Below, in pieces: positions 23,770-33,305 of a DNA stretch of 64,000 bases (its first letter is position 1; every line of letters starts with the position of its first letter). The DNA is from JAUIAI01 sp041396685. Its GTDB lineage: Bacteria; Pseudomonadota; Gammaproteobacteria; Burkholderiales; Burkholderiaceae_E. The notes under the pieces were generated by a model. That model saw only the letters and a program-made list of their open reading frames with translations, searched no databases and was not told the DNA's origin. Where the stretch lies: positions 1-64,000 of the forward strand of contig JAWKYD010000025.1 in the NCBI GenBank assembly GCA_041396685.1, in the 5' to 3' direction. Made by a program: the position numbers and the translations under genes.

Positions 23770-26589
23770 ATGGTAAACCTGCCCTTTCCCGCCGACCACG
23801 AGCAGCGTCGGCGTCTGTTGATCGGGGCCGGTCTGATCGCGGCCCTGGCGCTCGGCGCCCTGCTCTGGTCGCTACCGGGCCAGGCCGAGATCGGCGGCCA
23901 CGCTTTCTGGCTGCCCTGGGTTCTGGTCCTTGCGCTCGGCCTTGGCCTGCTGGCGTTGTGGCTGCGCCAGCGCGAGTCCGGCGTTCGCCAGCGTCGTCTG
24001 GTGACCCGCATCGGACACCACGATAGCGCCGAGGCGATGGCCGGGCTGGGGCTCTGGTCGCTCGATCCCTACGACGGGCGCATGAACTACAGCCGGGGCG
24101 CGCGCCGCGTGCTGGGTCTGAGCACCAACGGTCGCGGGCCCGACCTCGAGAGCTTTCTGTCCAGCCTGCACGCCGACGACCGCCAGCCCTGGGCGGAGCG
24201 CCATCAGGCGATCATGGAGACCCCCGGCGAGACCCGGCTCGAGTTCCGCATGCGCCAGACCGACGGTTCGGAGCGCTGGATCCGCAGCATCGCGCGCACC
24301 GTACACGATGCCAGCGGCGTCGAAGTGCTCGGCATCCAGGGAACCGTGCAGGACATCACCGGCATGCGGGCGATGCAACGCGAGCTGGCCGCCAGCGAGG
24401 CGAAATTCCGCGAACTCACCCGCATGGGTTCGGACTGGGTCTGGGAAACCGATGCCGATCACCGGCTGACCTACCTGTCCGAAAGCGCCGACAGCAAGCT
24501 CGGCAAGTGGGTCAAAAGAGCGATCGGCCGCACCCGCTGGGATTTCGCCCGGGACGACGCGCTGCCCAACGACTGGACCCGCCTGGAGGCCATACAGCGC
24601 GCGCACGAGAGCTTCGATCGTTTCGAGTGCAGCCGCCTCGACGACCAGCAGCGCATCGTGCATCTGGTCCTCAACGGCCACCCGGTGTTCGACGAGCAGG
24701 GCCGGTTCCGCGGTTACCGCGGCACGGGGCGCGACATCACGCGCGAGAAGCAGCAACGCATGCTGCTGGAGATCGACGGCGACATGGCCGCGATCATGCG
24801 CGAACAATCCGATCCGGCGCGCGTGCTCAGTGCGGTGATCATCACCGTGTGCGGCAAACTGTCCTGGCTGGGCGGCGTCCACCTGGCCGGCCAGGCGGGC
24901 GCTGCGGTGCCGCGCGAGCACTGGGGCACACCCGCGTTCACGCAGGTGGTTGCATCGATCGACGCACCGCTGGCCATCGACGACGTGACGGTAGAGGCGC
25001 GCGCCTTTCGCGACGGCAAGGCGATTTGGCTGCCACGGGCCGAGCTCGAGAGCGAGTTCGCGCGCCGCTGGCACGTCCGCCAGATCAAGGCGCGGGCCGC
25101 GTTTTTGGCGCCGATCGTCGACGAGCAGAACCGGGTGATGAGCGTGCTGCTGTTCCTCGCACCGGTCGGCTTTCGCGGTGACGACTTCCTCGGCGAGGTC
25201 GCTGCCCTGCTCTCGCGCGCGCTGTCGCTCTACCTGCGCCGCAACCAGGCCGAGCAGCGCCTGCGCCATGCTTCGCAATACGATGCCCTGACGCGCCTGC
25301 CCAATCGCGCCTTCGTGGGTGAGCGACTGGACGCGCTGCTGGCGTCGGAACGCCCGCTGGCGCTGCTCTACATCGACCTCGATCGCTACAAGCTGATCAA
25401 CGACACACTCGGGCATGCCGCCGGCGACAAAGCGCTGATCGAGGTCGCCCGACGACTGAACGGCGTGCTTCCGGACGGTTCCTTCGCCGGCCGCATGGGC
25501 GGTGACGAATTCGTGGTGGTGGTACCGGGCGAGGTCAGCCGGGAGTCGATCGAACCGCTCGCCCGCCAGCTGCTGCATGACATCGAGCAACCGCTCGTGC
25601 TTGCCGATCGGGCGTATTTCATCTCGGCCTCGATCGGTGTCGCGATGGCGCCGGCCGATGCCCGCGAGGCATCGCTGCTGATGCAGGCCGCCGACGCCGC
25701 GATGTATCGCGTCAAATCCGAGAGCCGCAACGACGTGCGTTTCTTCTCGGGCGATCTGCGTCAGTCCGAGCGGGCGCGTCAGCTGAGGCTCGCCGGCGAA
25801 CTACCACTGGCCCTGCAGCGCGGCGAACTCGATCTGTTCTATCAGCCGGTGATGGACATCGGCCAGCGGCGCGTGCACAGCATCGAGGGTCTGCTGCGTT
25901 GGCGGCACCCCGAGCACGGACTGCTGTTGCCCGACAGCTTCCTGCCGATGGCCGAAGAAAGCAATCTGATCCGCGAGATCGGCCTCTGGACCCTGCGCCG
26001 CGCGATCGACGACCGCATCGCGCTCGGCCTCGACCGCTTCGAACAAATGGCCGTGAGCGTCAACATCTCGGTTCGCCAGCTGGCCGAGGAAGGCTTTCTC
26101 GACATGCTGCTGGGCGTGGTGCGCGAACGCGGTCTGCCACCGAACCTGCTCAAGCTCGAACTGACCGAGAGTTCGTTCATCGAGAATCCGCAGCGAACGA
26201 TCATGCATATCTCCGACCTTCGTCGGGCCGGCGTGCGCTGCATGATCGACAACTTCGGCACCGGCTACGCCTCGCTCGCCTACATCAAGAATCTGCCGAT
26301 CGACGGCCTCAAGATCGATCGCGCGTTCGTCCGCGAGCTGCCCGACGACCGCGGCAATGCCGCCATCGTGCAAGCCGTCGCCACGCTGGCGGCACGCCTG
26401 GGTCTGGAGGCGATCGCCGAGGGCGTCGAGACCGCCACCGAGCTGCGCGGGCTGCGCGCGCTGCAATGCGACCTCGTGCAAGGCTCGCTGATCGCTGACC
26501 CGATGCCGTTCGGCGAACTCGGCGATTTCCTCGATTCGCTGCCCGGTCTGCGTCGCATGTACCTGGTCGACGGCGGCCGGGAAGCCTGA
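23770..26589 (+). CDS. PAS/GAF/GGDEF/EAL cyclic-di-GMP signalling protein
   Basis: A 939-residue membrane sensor. Two N-terminal transmembrane helices (about 13-60) are followed by two PAS domains (GLWSLDPYDGRMNYSRGARR; DWVWETDADHRLTYLS), a GAF-like region (about 340-490), GGDEF and EAL. The diguanylate cyclase site is intact (GGDEF at 577-581) but lacks the upstream RxxD inhibitory site. The phosphodiesterase half is altered: the EAL triplet is EGL (706-708) and the double Asp of DDFGTG is Asp827-Asn828. Other EAL residues (NISVRQ, ELTESSF, KIDRAFV, AEGVET, QGSLIADPM) remain. I start it at 23770; the frame is open upstream but lies over the divergent methyltransferase. Confidence 0.92.
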   Translation: MVNLPFPADHEQRRRLLIGAGLIAALALGALLWSLPGQAEIGGHAFWLPWVLVLALGLGLLALWLRQRESGVRQRRLVTRIGHHDSAEAMAGLGLWSLDPYDGRMNYSRGARRVLGLSTNGRGPDLESFLSSLHADDRQPWAERHQAIMETPGETRLEFRMRQTDGSERWIRSIARTVHDASGVEVLGIQGTVQDITGMRAMQRELAASEAKFRELTRMGSDWVWETDADHRLTYLSESADSKLGKWVKRAIGRTRWDFARDDALPNDWTRLEAIQRAHESFDRFECSRLDDQQRIVHLVLNGHPVFDEQGRFRGYRGTGRDITREKQQRMLLEIDGDMAAIMREQSDPARVLSAVIITVCGKLSWLGGVHLAGQAGAAVPREHWGTPAFTQVVASIDAPLAIDDVTVEARAFRDGKAIWLPRAELESEFARRWHVRQIKARAAFLAPIVDEQNRVMSVLLFLAPVGFRGDDFLGEVAALLSRALSLYLRRNQAEQRLRHASQYDALTRLPNRAFVGERLDALLASERPLALLYIDLDRYKLINDTLGHAAGDKALIEVARRLNGVLPDGSFAGRMGGDEFVVVVPGEVSRESIEPLARQLLHDIEQPLVLADRAYFISASIGVAMAPADAREASLLMQAADAAMYRVKSESRNDVRFFSGDLRQSERARQLRLAGELPLALQRGELDLFYQPVMDIGQRRVHSIEGLLRWRHPEHGLLLPDSFLPMAEESNLIREIGLWTLRRAIDDRIALGLDRFEQMAVSVNISVRQLAEEGFLDMLLGVVRERGLPPNLLKLELTESSFIENPQRTIMHISDLRRAGVRCMIDNFGTGYASLAYIKNLPIDGLKIDRAFVRELPDDRGNAAIVQAVATLAARLGLEAIAEGVETATELRGLRALQCDLVQGSLIADPMPFGELGDFLDSLPGLRRMYLVDGGREA

Positions 26590-26602
26590 TGCGGCGACGA
26601 AT

Positions 26603-27466
26603 GTGAACGCGCGCCGCTTCCCCTCCCTACTGGCCAGCCATGACCTGATCGCCGCGCCAGGCGCCTACGATGCCCTGTCCGCGCGCATCATCGCGCAGGC
26701 GGGCTTCCCGCTCGTGTACATCACCGGGCTCGGCAACGAGGCCAGTGATCTCGGCGTTCCGGACCTGAGCCTGGCGACGGCGAGCGAGCTCGCGCGACGC
26801 GCCGGCAACGTCGTCCAGTGCGTCGACCGCCCGGTGGTGTGCGACGCCGACACCGGCTTTGGCGGCGCCGTCAACGTGACCCGTACGGTGCGACTGTTCG
26901 AAGCCGCCGGCGTATCGGCCATTCATCTCGAGGACCAGACCTTCCCGAAGCGCTGCGGCGTGCTGGCGGGCAAGACGGTGGTTGCGGCAGAGACATTCTC
27001 GCGCACCCTCGAGACGGCGCTGGCGGCCCGTGGCGATGGCGACCTCGCCATCATCGCGCGCACCGATGCCAAGGGTGCCGAGGGTGTCGACGGCGTGATC
27101 GCGCGTCTGCAACGCTACGCGGCCTGCGGCGTCGATGCCTTGATGGTCGGCGATCTGTACACGCTGGACGAATACATCCGCATCGCCAGAGCCGTGCCCC
27201 TGCCTCTGATCGCCTGCGCATCCGACCCGGACCACACTGACCAGCAGCCCGACTTCAGTCTCGCTCAGTGGCGCTCGGCCGGCGTGCGCATGGTCATCTA
27301 TTGGCACCTGCCCTTGTTCGCGGCCATGCGCGCGGTGCGCGATGCGGTCGAAACGCTGGCCCGCGACGGCCATGTCGGCGCACTGCGCGATCGCATCCCG
27401 GGCTACGCGGATTACGGTCGGGTGGTCGATCTGGAGCGCTGGCTGAAACTGGGCGACGACGGCTGA
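26603..27466 (+). CDS. Isocitrate lyase/PEP mutase family protein
   Basis: A 287-residue TIM-barrel enzyme of the superfamily that includes 2-methylisocitrate lyase (PrpB), oxaloacetate decarboxylase and carboxyvinyl-carboxyphosphonate phosphorylmutase. Typical sequences are APGAYDALSARIIAQAGF, VVCDADTGFGG, HLEDQTFPKRCGVLAG and ARTDAKGAEGVDGVIAR. The KRCG motif carries the loop cysteine used by lyases, so C-C bond cleavage is more likely than mutase activity. It starts at a GTG 13 bases after the GGDEF/EAL gene with no obvious ribosome site. No prp genes are adjacent, so the substrate remains open. Confidence 0.85.
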   Translation: MNARRFPSLLASHDLIAAPGAYDALSARIIAQAGFPLVYITGLGNEASDLGVPDLSLATASELARRAGNVVQCVDRPVVCDADTGFGGAVNVTRTVRLFEAAGVSAIHLEDQTFPKRCGVLAGKTVVAAETFSRTLETALAARGDGDLAIIARTDAKGAEGVDGVIARLQRYAACGVDALMVGDLYTLDEYIRIARAVPLPLIACASDPDHTDQQPDFSLAQWRSAGVRMVIYWHLPLFAAMRAVRDAVETLARDGHVGALRDRIPGYADYGRVVDLERWLKLGDDG

Positions 27467-27535
27467 TCAGGTCGCCACGCCGGCGGCTTCTCGCGCTATG
27501 CTTGCGCTTGTCCTTGTCCCGCGAAACACACGATC

Positions 27536-27763
27536 ATGCCCATTCGCGACTTCGTCTGCGAAGACTGCCACCAGCCGTTCGAGAAACTCGTTCGCAGTGG
27601 CGACCAGCCCTCTTGCCCGGCGTGTGGCTCCAGCCACCTGAAGCAGCAGTTGTCCGCATTCGCGGTCGGCGGCGGCCAGCCTGCGGCTGCCCCGATGCCG
27701 GCCGGCTGCGGCATGTGCGGCGCGGCCCAGGCCGGCGCCTGCCAGTTCGCCGACACGCACTGA
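27536..27763 (+). CDS. FmdB-type zinc-ribbon protein
   Basis: A 75-residue protein with an N-terminal zinc ribbon: Cys pairs FVCEDCHQPF and PSCPACGSSH. This is the FmdB/CxxC regulatory fold, often called a putative regulatory protein, with no firm function. The C-terminal half is Gly/Ala/Pro-rich and ends with three more cysteines (GCGMCG, GACQ). It is 69 bp after the lyase-family gene and 6 bp before an MFS gene, so it is probably cotranscribed. Confidence 0.85.
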   Translation: MPIRDFVCEDCHQPFEKLVRSGDQPSCPACGSSHLKQQLSAFAVGGGQPAAAPMPAGCGMCGAAQAGACQFADTH

Positions 27764-27769
27764 GCCGGC

Positions 27770-28993
27770 ATGGCGGGCGCGCCTCGCTTGCGCGAGACCC
27801 GCACGCTCACGATCGGGCTCTGGAGTCTGGCGGCCGCATATTTCATGCTGGCCACGGGCTCGCTGGCCGTCGTCGGCCTGGTGCAGCCGATGGCCTCGGC
27901 CTGGCACTCGTCGCCGGCCGATGTGGCGATGCTCGTCACCGTGTTCGCTTTCACGTTCGCGCTTGCCGCGCCGCTCGCACAGATGCTGCTCGGCCACTGG
28001 CCGCGCCGCCGTCTGATCATCGCCGGGCTCGTGCTGCTGGCCGTCGGTCTGGCAATCACCGCCGTGGCGCCCGACCTGACCTGGGGCGTGCTCGGCCGGG
28101 TGCTCTCTGGCGCCGGCGCGGCCGCGGTCGGGCCGGTCGCCTCGGCACTCGGCTCGGATATGGTGCCGCCCCGGCGCCAACCTCAGGCCCTTGCGACCGT
28201 GTTCTCCGGCATGGCGTTCGCGACGGTGCTGGGTGTTCCCCTGACCGCCTGGTTCGGCTACCTGATCGGCTGGCGACAGGTATTCGCCGCGCTCGCGCTC
28301 GGCGCACTCGCGTGCGCGATCGCCATCGCGCTTGGTGTGCGCAGCCGCGCGGCCGGCAGCCGGGTCCGGTTTCATGACCTGCACAACGCGATATCGCGAG
28401 CCAGTGTCACCTGGGGGGTGATCACCGGCTTCCTACAAATGGCGGCCGGCTTTGCCACCTATGCGCTGGTGGCGGTCTATCTTCGCGAGCAGTATCACGC
28501 CGGTCCGGATGCAATCTCGGCGGCGCTGCTGTTGTTCGGTGTGGGGGGCATCGTCGGCAATCTGTTGGCCAGCCGGCTCGGCTCGCGCTATCGCCCGTCG
28601 ACGTTGATCCTGATGTCGCTGCTCGGCCTGCTGGTGTCGGTGGTCGGGCTGCGCGCGCTGCCACCCACCCTGGGCAGCGGCATCGTGACCTTCGGACTCT
28701 GGTCGGTTGCGACGATGATGTTCCACACGCCTCAACAGGGTCGCTTGATCGGCCTCGCGCCCCTGCAGCGAGGCCTGTTGCTCTCACTGAATTCATCGAC
28801 CTTGTATCTGGGCATGTCGTTGGGCGCCTATCTGTCGAAGCTCACTTATGCCTGGGCAGGTTCGGCAGCGCTGCCGGTGACGTCTGCGTTTCTGACCCTT
28901 GCCGCGATCTGCGCCCTGGTGCTCTCCCGGCGGGCCGAGCTGGCCGAGGCCGCACCGTCCACGGGCACCGCCGCTCACGCCTCGCCCCCCTGA
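27770..28993 (+). CDS. MFS transporter (AraJ/DHA1-like)
   Basis: A 407-residue, 12-helix major facilitator. The loop 2-3 region QMLLGHWPRRRLIIAG and motif C-like GRVLSGAGAAAVGPVASALG suggest a drug/sugar efflux type of antiporter. GVPLTAWFGYLIGWRQVF matches the helix 5-6 signature (GxPLGxxxGxxxGWR) of the DHA1/AraJ group. It has a typical size and an Ala/Pro-rich cytoplasmic tail. The substrate is unknown. Confidence 0.88.
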   Translation: MAGAPRLRETRTLTIGLWSLAAAYFMLATGSLAVVGLVQPMASAWHSSPADVAMLVTVFAFTFALAAPLAQMLLGHWPRRRLIIAGLVLLAVGLAITAVAPDLTWGVLGRVLSGAGAAAVGPVASALGSDMVPPRRQPQALATVFSGMAFATVLGVPLTAWFGYLIGWRQVFAALALGALACAIAIALGVRSRAAGSRVRFHDLHNAISRASVTWGVITGFLQMAAGFATYALVAVYLREQYHAGPDAISAALLLFGVGGIVGNLLASRLGSRYRPSTLILMSLLGLLVSVVGLRALPPTLGSGIVTFGLWSVATMMFHTPQQGRLIGLAPLQRGLLLSLNSSTLYLGMSLGAYLSKLTYAWAGSAALPVTSAFLTLAAICALVLSRRAELAEAAPSTGTAAHASPP

Positions 28994-29080
28994 CCCGCCG
29001 GTCCCCGGGCCGGGGCCGAGGCCGTGCAGTGGCAAGCCTACCGGACCGGACGGTGGTCGCATGCGCAGGCGCGCGCCGAT

Positions 29081-31009
29081 TCAGTCCAGGCGGAACAATG
29101 CCACGGTCTCGACCAGCGAATCGACCTCGGTGCGCAAGGAACCCGACGCGGCCGCGCTTTGTTCGGCGACGCGGTTGTTGAGCTGGAGGTCGAGTTCCAG
29201 ATGGCGCACGGCGCCGTTGATTCGGGCCAGCCCGCTACGTTGGCCCTCGCTCGACGCGCTGATGCGTTCGACCAGGCCGCCGAGTTCATTGATCGATTCC
29301 ACCAGCGAACGGACCGTGCCGCGGGCGGCCTCCATCTGGGTCGTACCCTGCCCGACCTTGTCGACGCTGTCGGTGATCAGATCTTTGATTTCCTTGGCGG
29401 CGCCGGCTGAGCGCTGGGCCAGACCGCGCACCTCGCTGGCGACGACCGCGAAACCCCGGCCAGCCTCACCCGCCCGCGCCGCCTCGACCGCCGCGTTGAG
29501 CGCGAGGATGTTGGTTTGAAACGCAATGCCGTCGATGACCGCGATGATGTCGCTGATCTTGTCGGAGCTTGCACGGATGTCGTCCATGGTCGCCACCAGA
29601 CCGGACACCGAGCGGCCCGCCTCGCTGGCTACGCGTGTGGCGTCGGCCGCTCGCCCGTTCGCGTCCGTCACGGTCTCGGCGAACTGCTCGACGATCCGGT
29701 CGAGCTCGCCCACGGTCGCCGATGTCTCGCCCACGGCGTGCGTCTGGGATCGGGTGCGACCGGCCAGATCACTGGCCGCCAGGGCGATGTCGTGGCTGCC
29801 CTCGGCCACCGCCGAGGCGCCACTGCGAACCTGGCGGACCACACCGTGCAGGTTTTCGCTCATCGCGCCCAGCGACATCAGCACCTCGCGCACTTCCCGT
29901 GTGCATTGGGAAGGCACCTGCACGCCGCGACGAAGGTCGCCACCGGCCATCCGGGTACAGGTCTCCGCGGCCAGTTGCAGCGGCCGCACGATCGCCCGCA
30001 ACAGCCAGTGCGAGAGGCCGGTGATCACGGCAACCAGAATGAACAAACCGAGACCACCCAGCCTCAGCAGCCAGTTCGCGCCATCGAGCCGACTCTCGAG
30101 ACGTTCGCGAATGGCGGTGCGCCCTTGAATGATCACCTCGAACAAGGCATCGATGCTATTGGACATCCGATCGAAGTACTCGGTCGGCGAAATGTTCGGG
30201 TTCTCGGCCCGTACGATGCGCGCAGTCGCCAGTTCGATCGCCTCGTCGACCGCAGTCAGACCCCTGTTCAACAGATTCGTCAGCGGTTCGCGAAAAGCGG
30301 GATCGGCGACCAACACCTCGTCGACGAGCGCACGCACACCGCGGGCACGCGCGCTCGCAGTGTTGAGCGCGGTCGTGAGAGCCTGTCGCGCCGCCGGTGT
30401 CACTTGCTTGGCAGCCAACATGCCATTGCCGAGCCCACGCGCCTGCGCCAACGCCTCCATCAGGCGGGCGAGTTCTTCCGAGGCCACACGAATCAGACTC
30501 GCTGCCCCCGGGTCGCCGAGCCGGCCGAGACCGTAGGCATCGCGAACGGTGTTGCTCATGGAAAAGTAGTCGTCGATCAGCGCACTATGCCGCTCGAAGC
30601 TCGCGGCCTCCGAGATCCGGGAAGAACGTGTTTCCTCGACCAACGCCTGCCATCGTTCCTGCAGCTTGCGAACCCGGGCGACGTGGATATCACCGATCTG
30701 GCTGCCGACCATCGCACGCAGCAGACTCTCGAGGGCCGTTCCGACATTGGCCTGTACGGCATCGAGCGCGCTCCTCTGGGCGATGTCACCGGCCAGCACG
30801 CCAGCCGCCCTGCCGCGTCCGGCCTGCGTGCCCTTGACGACCAAGGCCAACTCGCCGAGCACCGGAAAACCGGCCGCCGCCCGCTCGGCCGCGGACGCCT
30901 GGCTCGAAAGCGACAGCAAGAAAGGAATGCCGGTCGACAAGCAGGCGCAGATCGCGATCGCCGCGAGCGCCATCAGCGAATGACGAACGGAATGAGAACG
31001 TTTGAGCAT
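29081..31009 (-). CDS. Methyl-accepting chemotaxis protein
   Basis: A 642-residue transmembrane chemoreceptor. One helix lies at about 14-35, then a large, mostly helical periplasmic domain (about 36-340) reminiscent of nitrate-sensing (NIT-like) helical bundles, a second helix (LGGLGLFILVAVITGLSHWLL), HAMP (VRPLQLAAETCTRMAGGDLR) and the signalling domain. The kinase-binding hairpin is typical: DKISDIIAVIDGIAFQTNIL, then NAAVEAARAGEAGRGFAVVA. There is no C-terminal NWETF-like pentapeptide, so it lacks the CheR/CheB tether. The start at 31009 has a strong GAGGAG site. No other chemotaxis genes are nearby, and the ligand is unknown. Confidence 0.93.
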   Translation of the reverse strand: MLKRSHSVRHSLMALAAIAICACLSTGIPFLLSLSSQASAAERAAAGFPVLGELALVVKGTQAGRGRAAGVLAGDIAQRSALDAVQANVGTALESLLRAMVGSQIGDIHVARVRKLQERWQALVEETRSSRISEAASFERHSALIDDYFSMSNTVRDAYGLGRLGDPGAASLIRVASEELARLMEALAQARGLGNGMLAAKQVTPAARQALTTALNTASARARGVRALVDEVLVADPAFREPLTNLLNRGLTAVDEAIELATARIVRAENPNISPTEYFDRMSNSIDALFEVIIQGRTAIRERLESRLDGANWLLRLGGLGLFILVAVITGLSHWLLRAIVRPLQLAAETCTRMAGGDLRRGVQVPSQCTREVREVLMSLGAMSENLHGVVRQVRSGASAVAEGSHDIALAASDLAGRTRSQTHAVGETSATVGELDRIVEQFAETVTDANGRAADATRVASEAGRSVSGLVATMDDIRASSDKISDIIAVIDGIAFQTNILALNAAVEAARAGEAGRGFAVVASEVRGLAQRSAGAAKEIKDLITDSVDKVGQGTTQMEAARGTVRSLVESINELGGLVERISASSEGQRSGLARINGAVRHLELDLQLNNRVAEQSAAASGSLRTEVDSLVETVALFRLD

Positions 31010-31281
31010 GGACTCCTCGATGGCGGCGGCAGCGACGGCGACACCCTTCGCCGGCGCGCGATCGCGAACCCGCGATTGGATGGACGCGGGAACACGCGCC
31101 ACTCTAGGGCTTGGTGCGCCGCCTGGACGAGTCGAAAAAGGGGGGGTGAACGGCCTGCTTCGATTCTGAAGCGCATCCCCGACCGCCGATGCGACGTTCC
31201 GGGCTCGCTCGTCAGGGAAACGCCGCAACGGCCAGGAATTGCCCGGACGGTTCGGTGCCGGCAGGCGCCGGGCCGGGGAAC

Positions 31282-32484
31282 TCAGCCGTAGTTCAGGCCA
31301 ACCGCCTCGCGCACGTCGCGCATCGTCTCGACGGCGATCTTGCGAGCACGCTCGCAGCCATCGGCGACGATGTTGCGCACCAGGCTGGGATCTTCGATAT
31401 AGGGCTGCGCACGTGCCACGAAGCCCTTCTGCTCCTCGACGATCGCGTCGATCACCGGCTGTTTGCAGTCGAGACAACCGATGCCGGCACTGCGACAACC
31501 CTCCTGCACCCACTGGCGGCAGGATTCGTCCGAATAGACCAGATGCAGCTCATAGACCGGACACTTGGCGGGATCGCCCGGGTCGCTGCGGCGTACCCGG
31601 GCGGGGTCGGTCGGCATGGTGCGGATTTTCTTCTCGACCGAGGCCGGGTCCTCGCGCATCGCGATCGTATTCTGGTAGCTCTTGGACATCTTCTGACCGT
31701 CGATGCCCGGCATGCGCGAGGCTTCGGTCAGCAGCGCCTGCGGCTCGCTGAGGATGATTCGGCGGCTGCCCTCGAGAAAGCCGAACAGGCGCTCGCGATC
31801 GGCCAGGCTCAGGTTCTGCGATTGCTCGACCAGCTCGCGGCCACGCTCGAGCGCGTGCTCGTCACCCTGCTCCTGGAACGCGGTACGCATCTGCTGATAG
31901 ATCCGGGCGCGCTTGGAGCCCAGCTTGCGGATGGCTTCGCGCGCTTTTTCGTCGAAACCGGGCTCGCGACCGAACAAGTGGTTGAAGCGGCGCGCCACCT
32001 CACGGGTAAGCTCGATGTGCGGAACCTGATCCTCGCCCACCGGCACGAAGGCCGCCCGGTACATGAGAATGTCGGCGGCCTGCAGTAGCGGATAGCCGAG
32101 AAAGCCGTAGGTCGACAGATCCTTGTCGGAGAGCTTTTCCTGCTGGTCTTTGTAGGTGGGCACGCGCTCGAGCCAGCCCAGGGGCGTGACCATCGACAGC
32201 AGCACCATCAGCTCGGCGTGCTCGGGCACGCGCGACTGGATGAACAAAACCGACTCCTCCGGATCGATGCCGGCGGCCAGCCAGTCGATGACCATTTCCC
32301 AGATGTTGTCCTCGATGACCTCGGAGGACTCGTAGTGGGTGGTCAGCGCATGCCAGTCGGCCACGAAATACATGCACGGATACTCGGTCTGCAGGCGTAC
32401 CCAGTTCTTCAGGGCGCCGTGATAGTGGCCAAGGTGCAAGGCGCCGGTGGGGCGCATGCCCGACACCACTCGGTCAGGAAACAT
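31282..32484 (-). CDS. trpS: Tryptophanyl-tRNA synthetase
   Basis: Charges tRNA-Trp. It has 400 residues, about 65 longer than the E. coli enzyme because of an inserted helical stretch (about 185-255: KLGSKRARIYQQMRTAFQEQ onward) found in one bacterial TrpS type. The HIGH-type motif is GALHLGHYHG and KMSKS is in DGQKMSKSYQN. The C-terminal helices (VADGCERARKIAVETMRDVR) are normal. It is the last gene of a minus-strand run: hydrolase, PHP phosphatase, YciO, site-2 protease, trpS, with 14 bp between the protease and trpS. Confidence 0.95.
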   Translation of the reverse strand: MFPDRVVSGMRPTGALHLGHYHGALKNWVRLQTEYPCMYFVADWHALTTHYESSEVIEDNIWEMVIDWLAAGIDPEESVLFIQSRVPEHAELMVLLSMVTPLGWLERVPTYKDQQEKLSDKDLSTYGFLGYPLLQAADILMYRAAFVPVGEDQVPHIELTREVARRFNHLFGREPGFDEKAREAIRKLGSKRARIYQQMRTAFQEQGDEHALERGRELVEQSQNLSLADRERLFGFLEGSRRIILSEPQALLTEASRMPGIDGQKMSKSYQNTIAMREDPASVEKKIRTMPTDPARVRRSDPGDPAKCPVYELHLVYSDESCRQWVQEGCRSAGIGCLDCKQPVIDAIVEEQKGFVARAQPYIEDPSLVRNIVADGCERARKIAVETMRDVREAVGLNYG

Positions 32485-32498
32485 GTTGCGTCAACTCG

Positions 32499-33161
32499 TC
32501 AAAGACCCAGAATGAAGATGAGGGCGTTGTAGCCCAGCGAGACCAGCGGCAACACCAGGGTGCCCAGCGTGCCCGTGGCGAGCAGCGCCAACAGAATGAA
32601 GATCCCGTAAGGCTCGAGACGCGCCACGGGTTCGGCGATCTGCGCCGGCAGCAGGCTGACCAGGATGCGGCCGCCATCCAGCGGCGGAATCGGCATCAGG
32701 TTCAAGGCGGCGAGCACGAAATTGACCTGTACCCCGGCCTCGCACATGCGCCAGAAGAACTCGGTTCCGGCGGTGGCCACACCAAAGACGATCATGAGTT
32801 TGAGCGCGATGCCCCAGAGCAGCGCCATGATCAGATTCGAAACCGGGCCTGCGGCCGCCACGATGCCCATGTCGCGCTTGGGCGACCTCAGGTTGCCCTG
32901 CACCACCGGCACCGGCTTGGCCCAGCCGAACAGCAAAGCGCCCCCCATTGCCTTGCTGGCCAACAGAATCAGACCTGGCACGAGCAATGTGCCGACCGGG
33001 TCGATGTGTTTGAGCGGATTGGCGCTGACGCGACCGAGCAGGCGCGCGGTGGGATCACCCAGAAACGATGCAACGAAGCCATGCGCGGCCTCATGCAGCG
33101 TGATCGCGAATATGACCGGAATCGCAAAAACCGCGACCAGCTGGATGATCGAAAGATCCAT
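32499..33161 (-). CDS. Site-2 protease family membrane protein
   Basis: A 220-residue polytopic zinc protease of the M50 type. The zinc motif HEAAHG is in helix 1 (AITLHEAAHGFVASF) and the third ligand region is NLMPIPPLDGGRILVSLLP. Four to five membrane helices are present and no PDZ domain, so it belongs to the small YwhC/Rip3-like group found next to trpS in many proteobacteria. Substrates are unknown. It is 144 bp downstream of yciO and 14 bp upstream of trpS. Confidence 0.9.
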   Translation of the reverse strand: MDLSIIQLVAVFAIPVIFAITLHEAAHGFVASFLGDPTARLLGRVSANPLKHIDPVGTLLVPGLILLASKAMGGALLFGWAKPVPVVQGNLRSPKRDMGIVAAAGPVSNLIMALLWGIALKLMIVFGVATAGTEFFWRMCEAGVQVNFVLAALNLMPIPPLDGGRILVSLLPAQIAEPVARLEPYGIFILLALLATGTLGTLVLPLVSLGYNALIFILGL

Positions 33162-33305
33162 CGATCGATTGTATCAAGGCCCCGCGGCTCTCGAGACACC
33201 GGCGCTACCGACGTGCCGCCGCAGCGGGCGCGGCACGCAGTCGGGCGTGCGGGCCGACCGGGACGAACCGTTCGGCCGCCAGACCCGACCGCCATCGCCA
33301 CCGGC

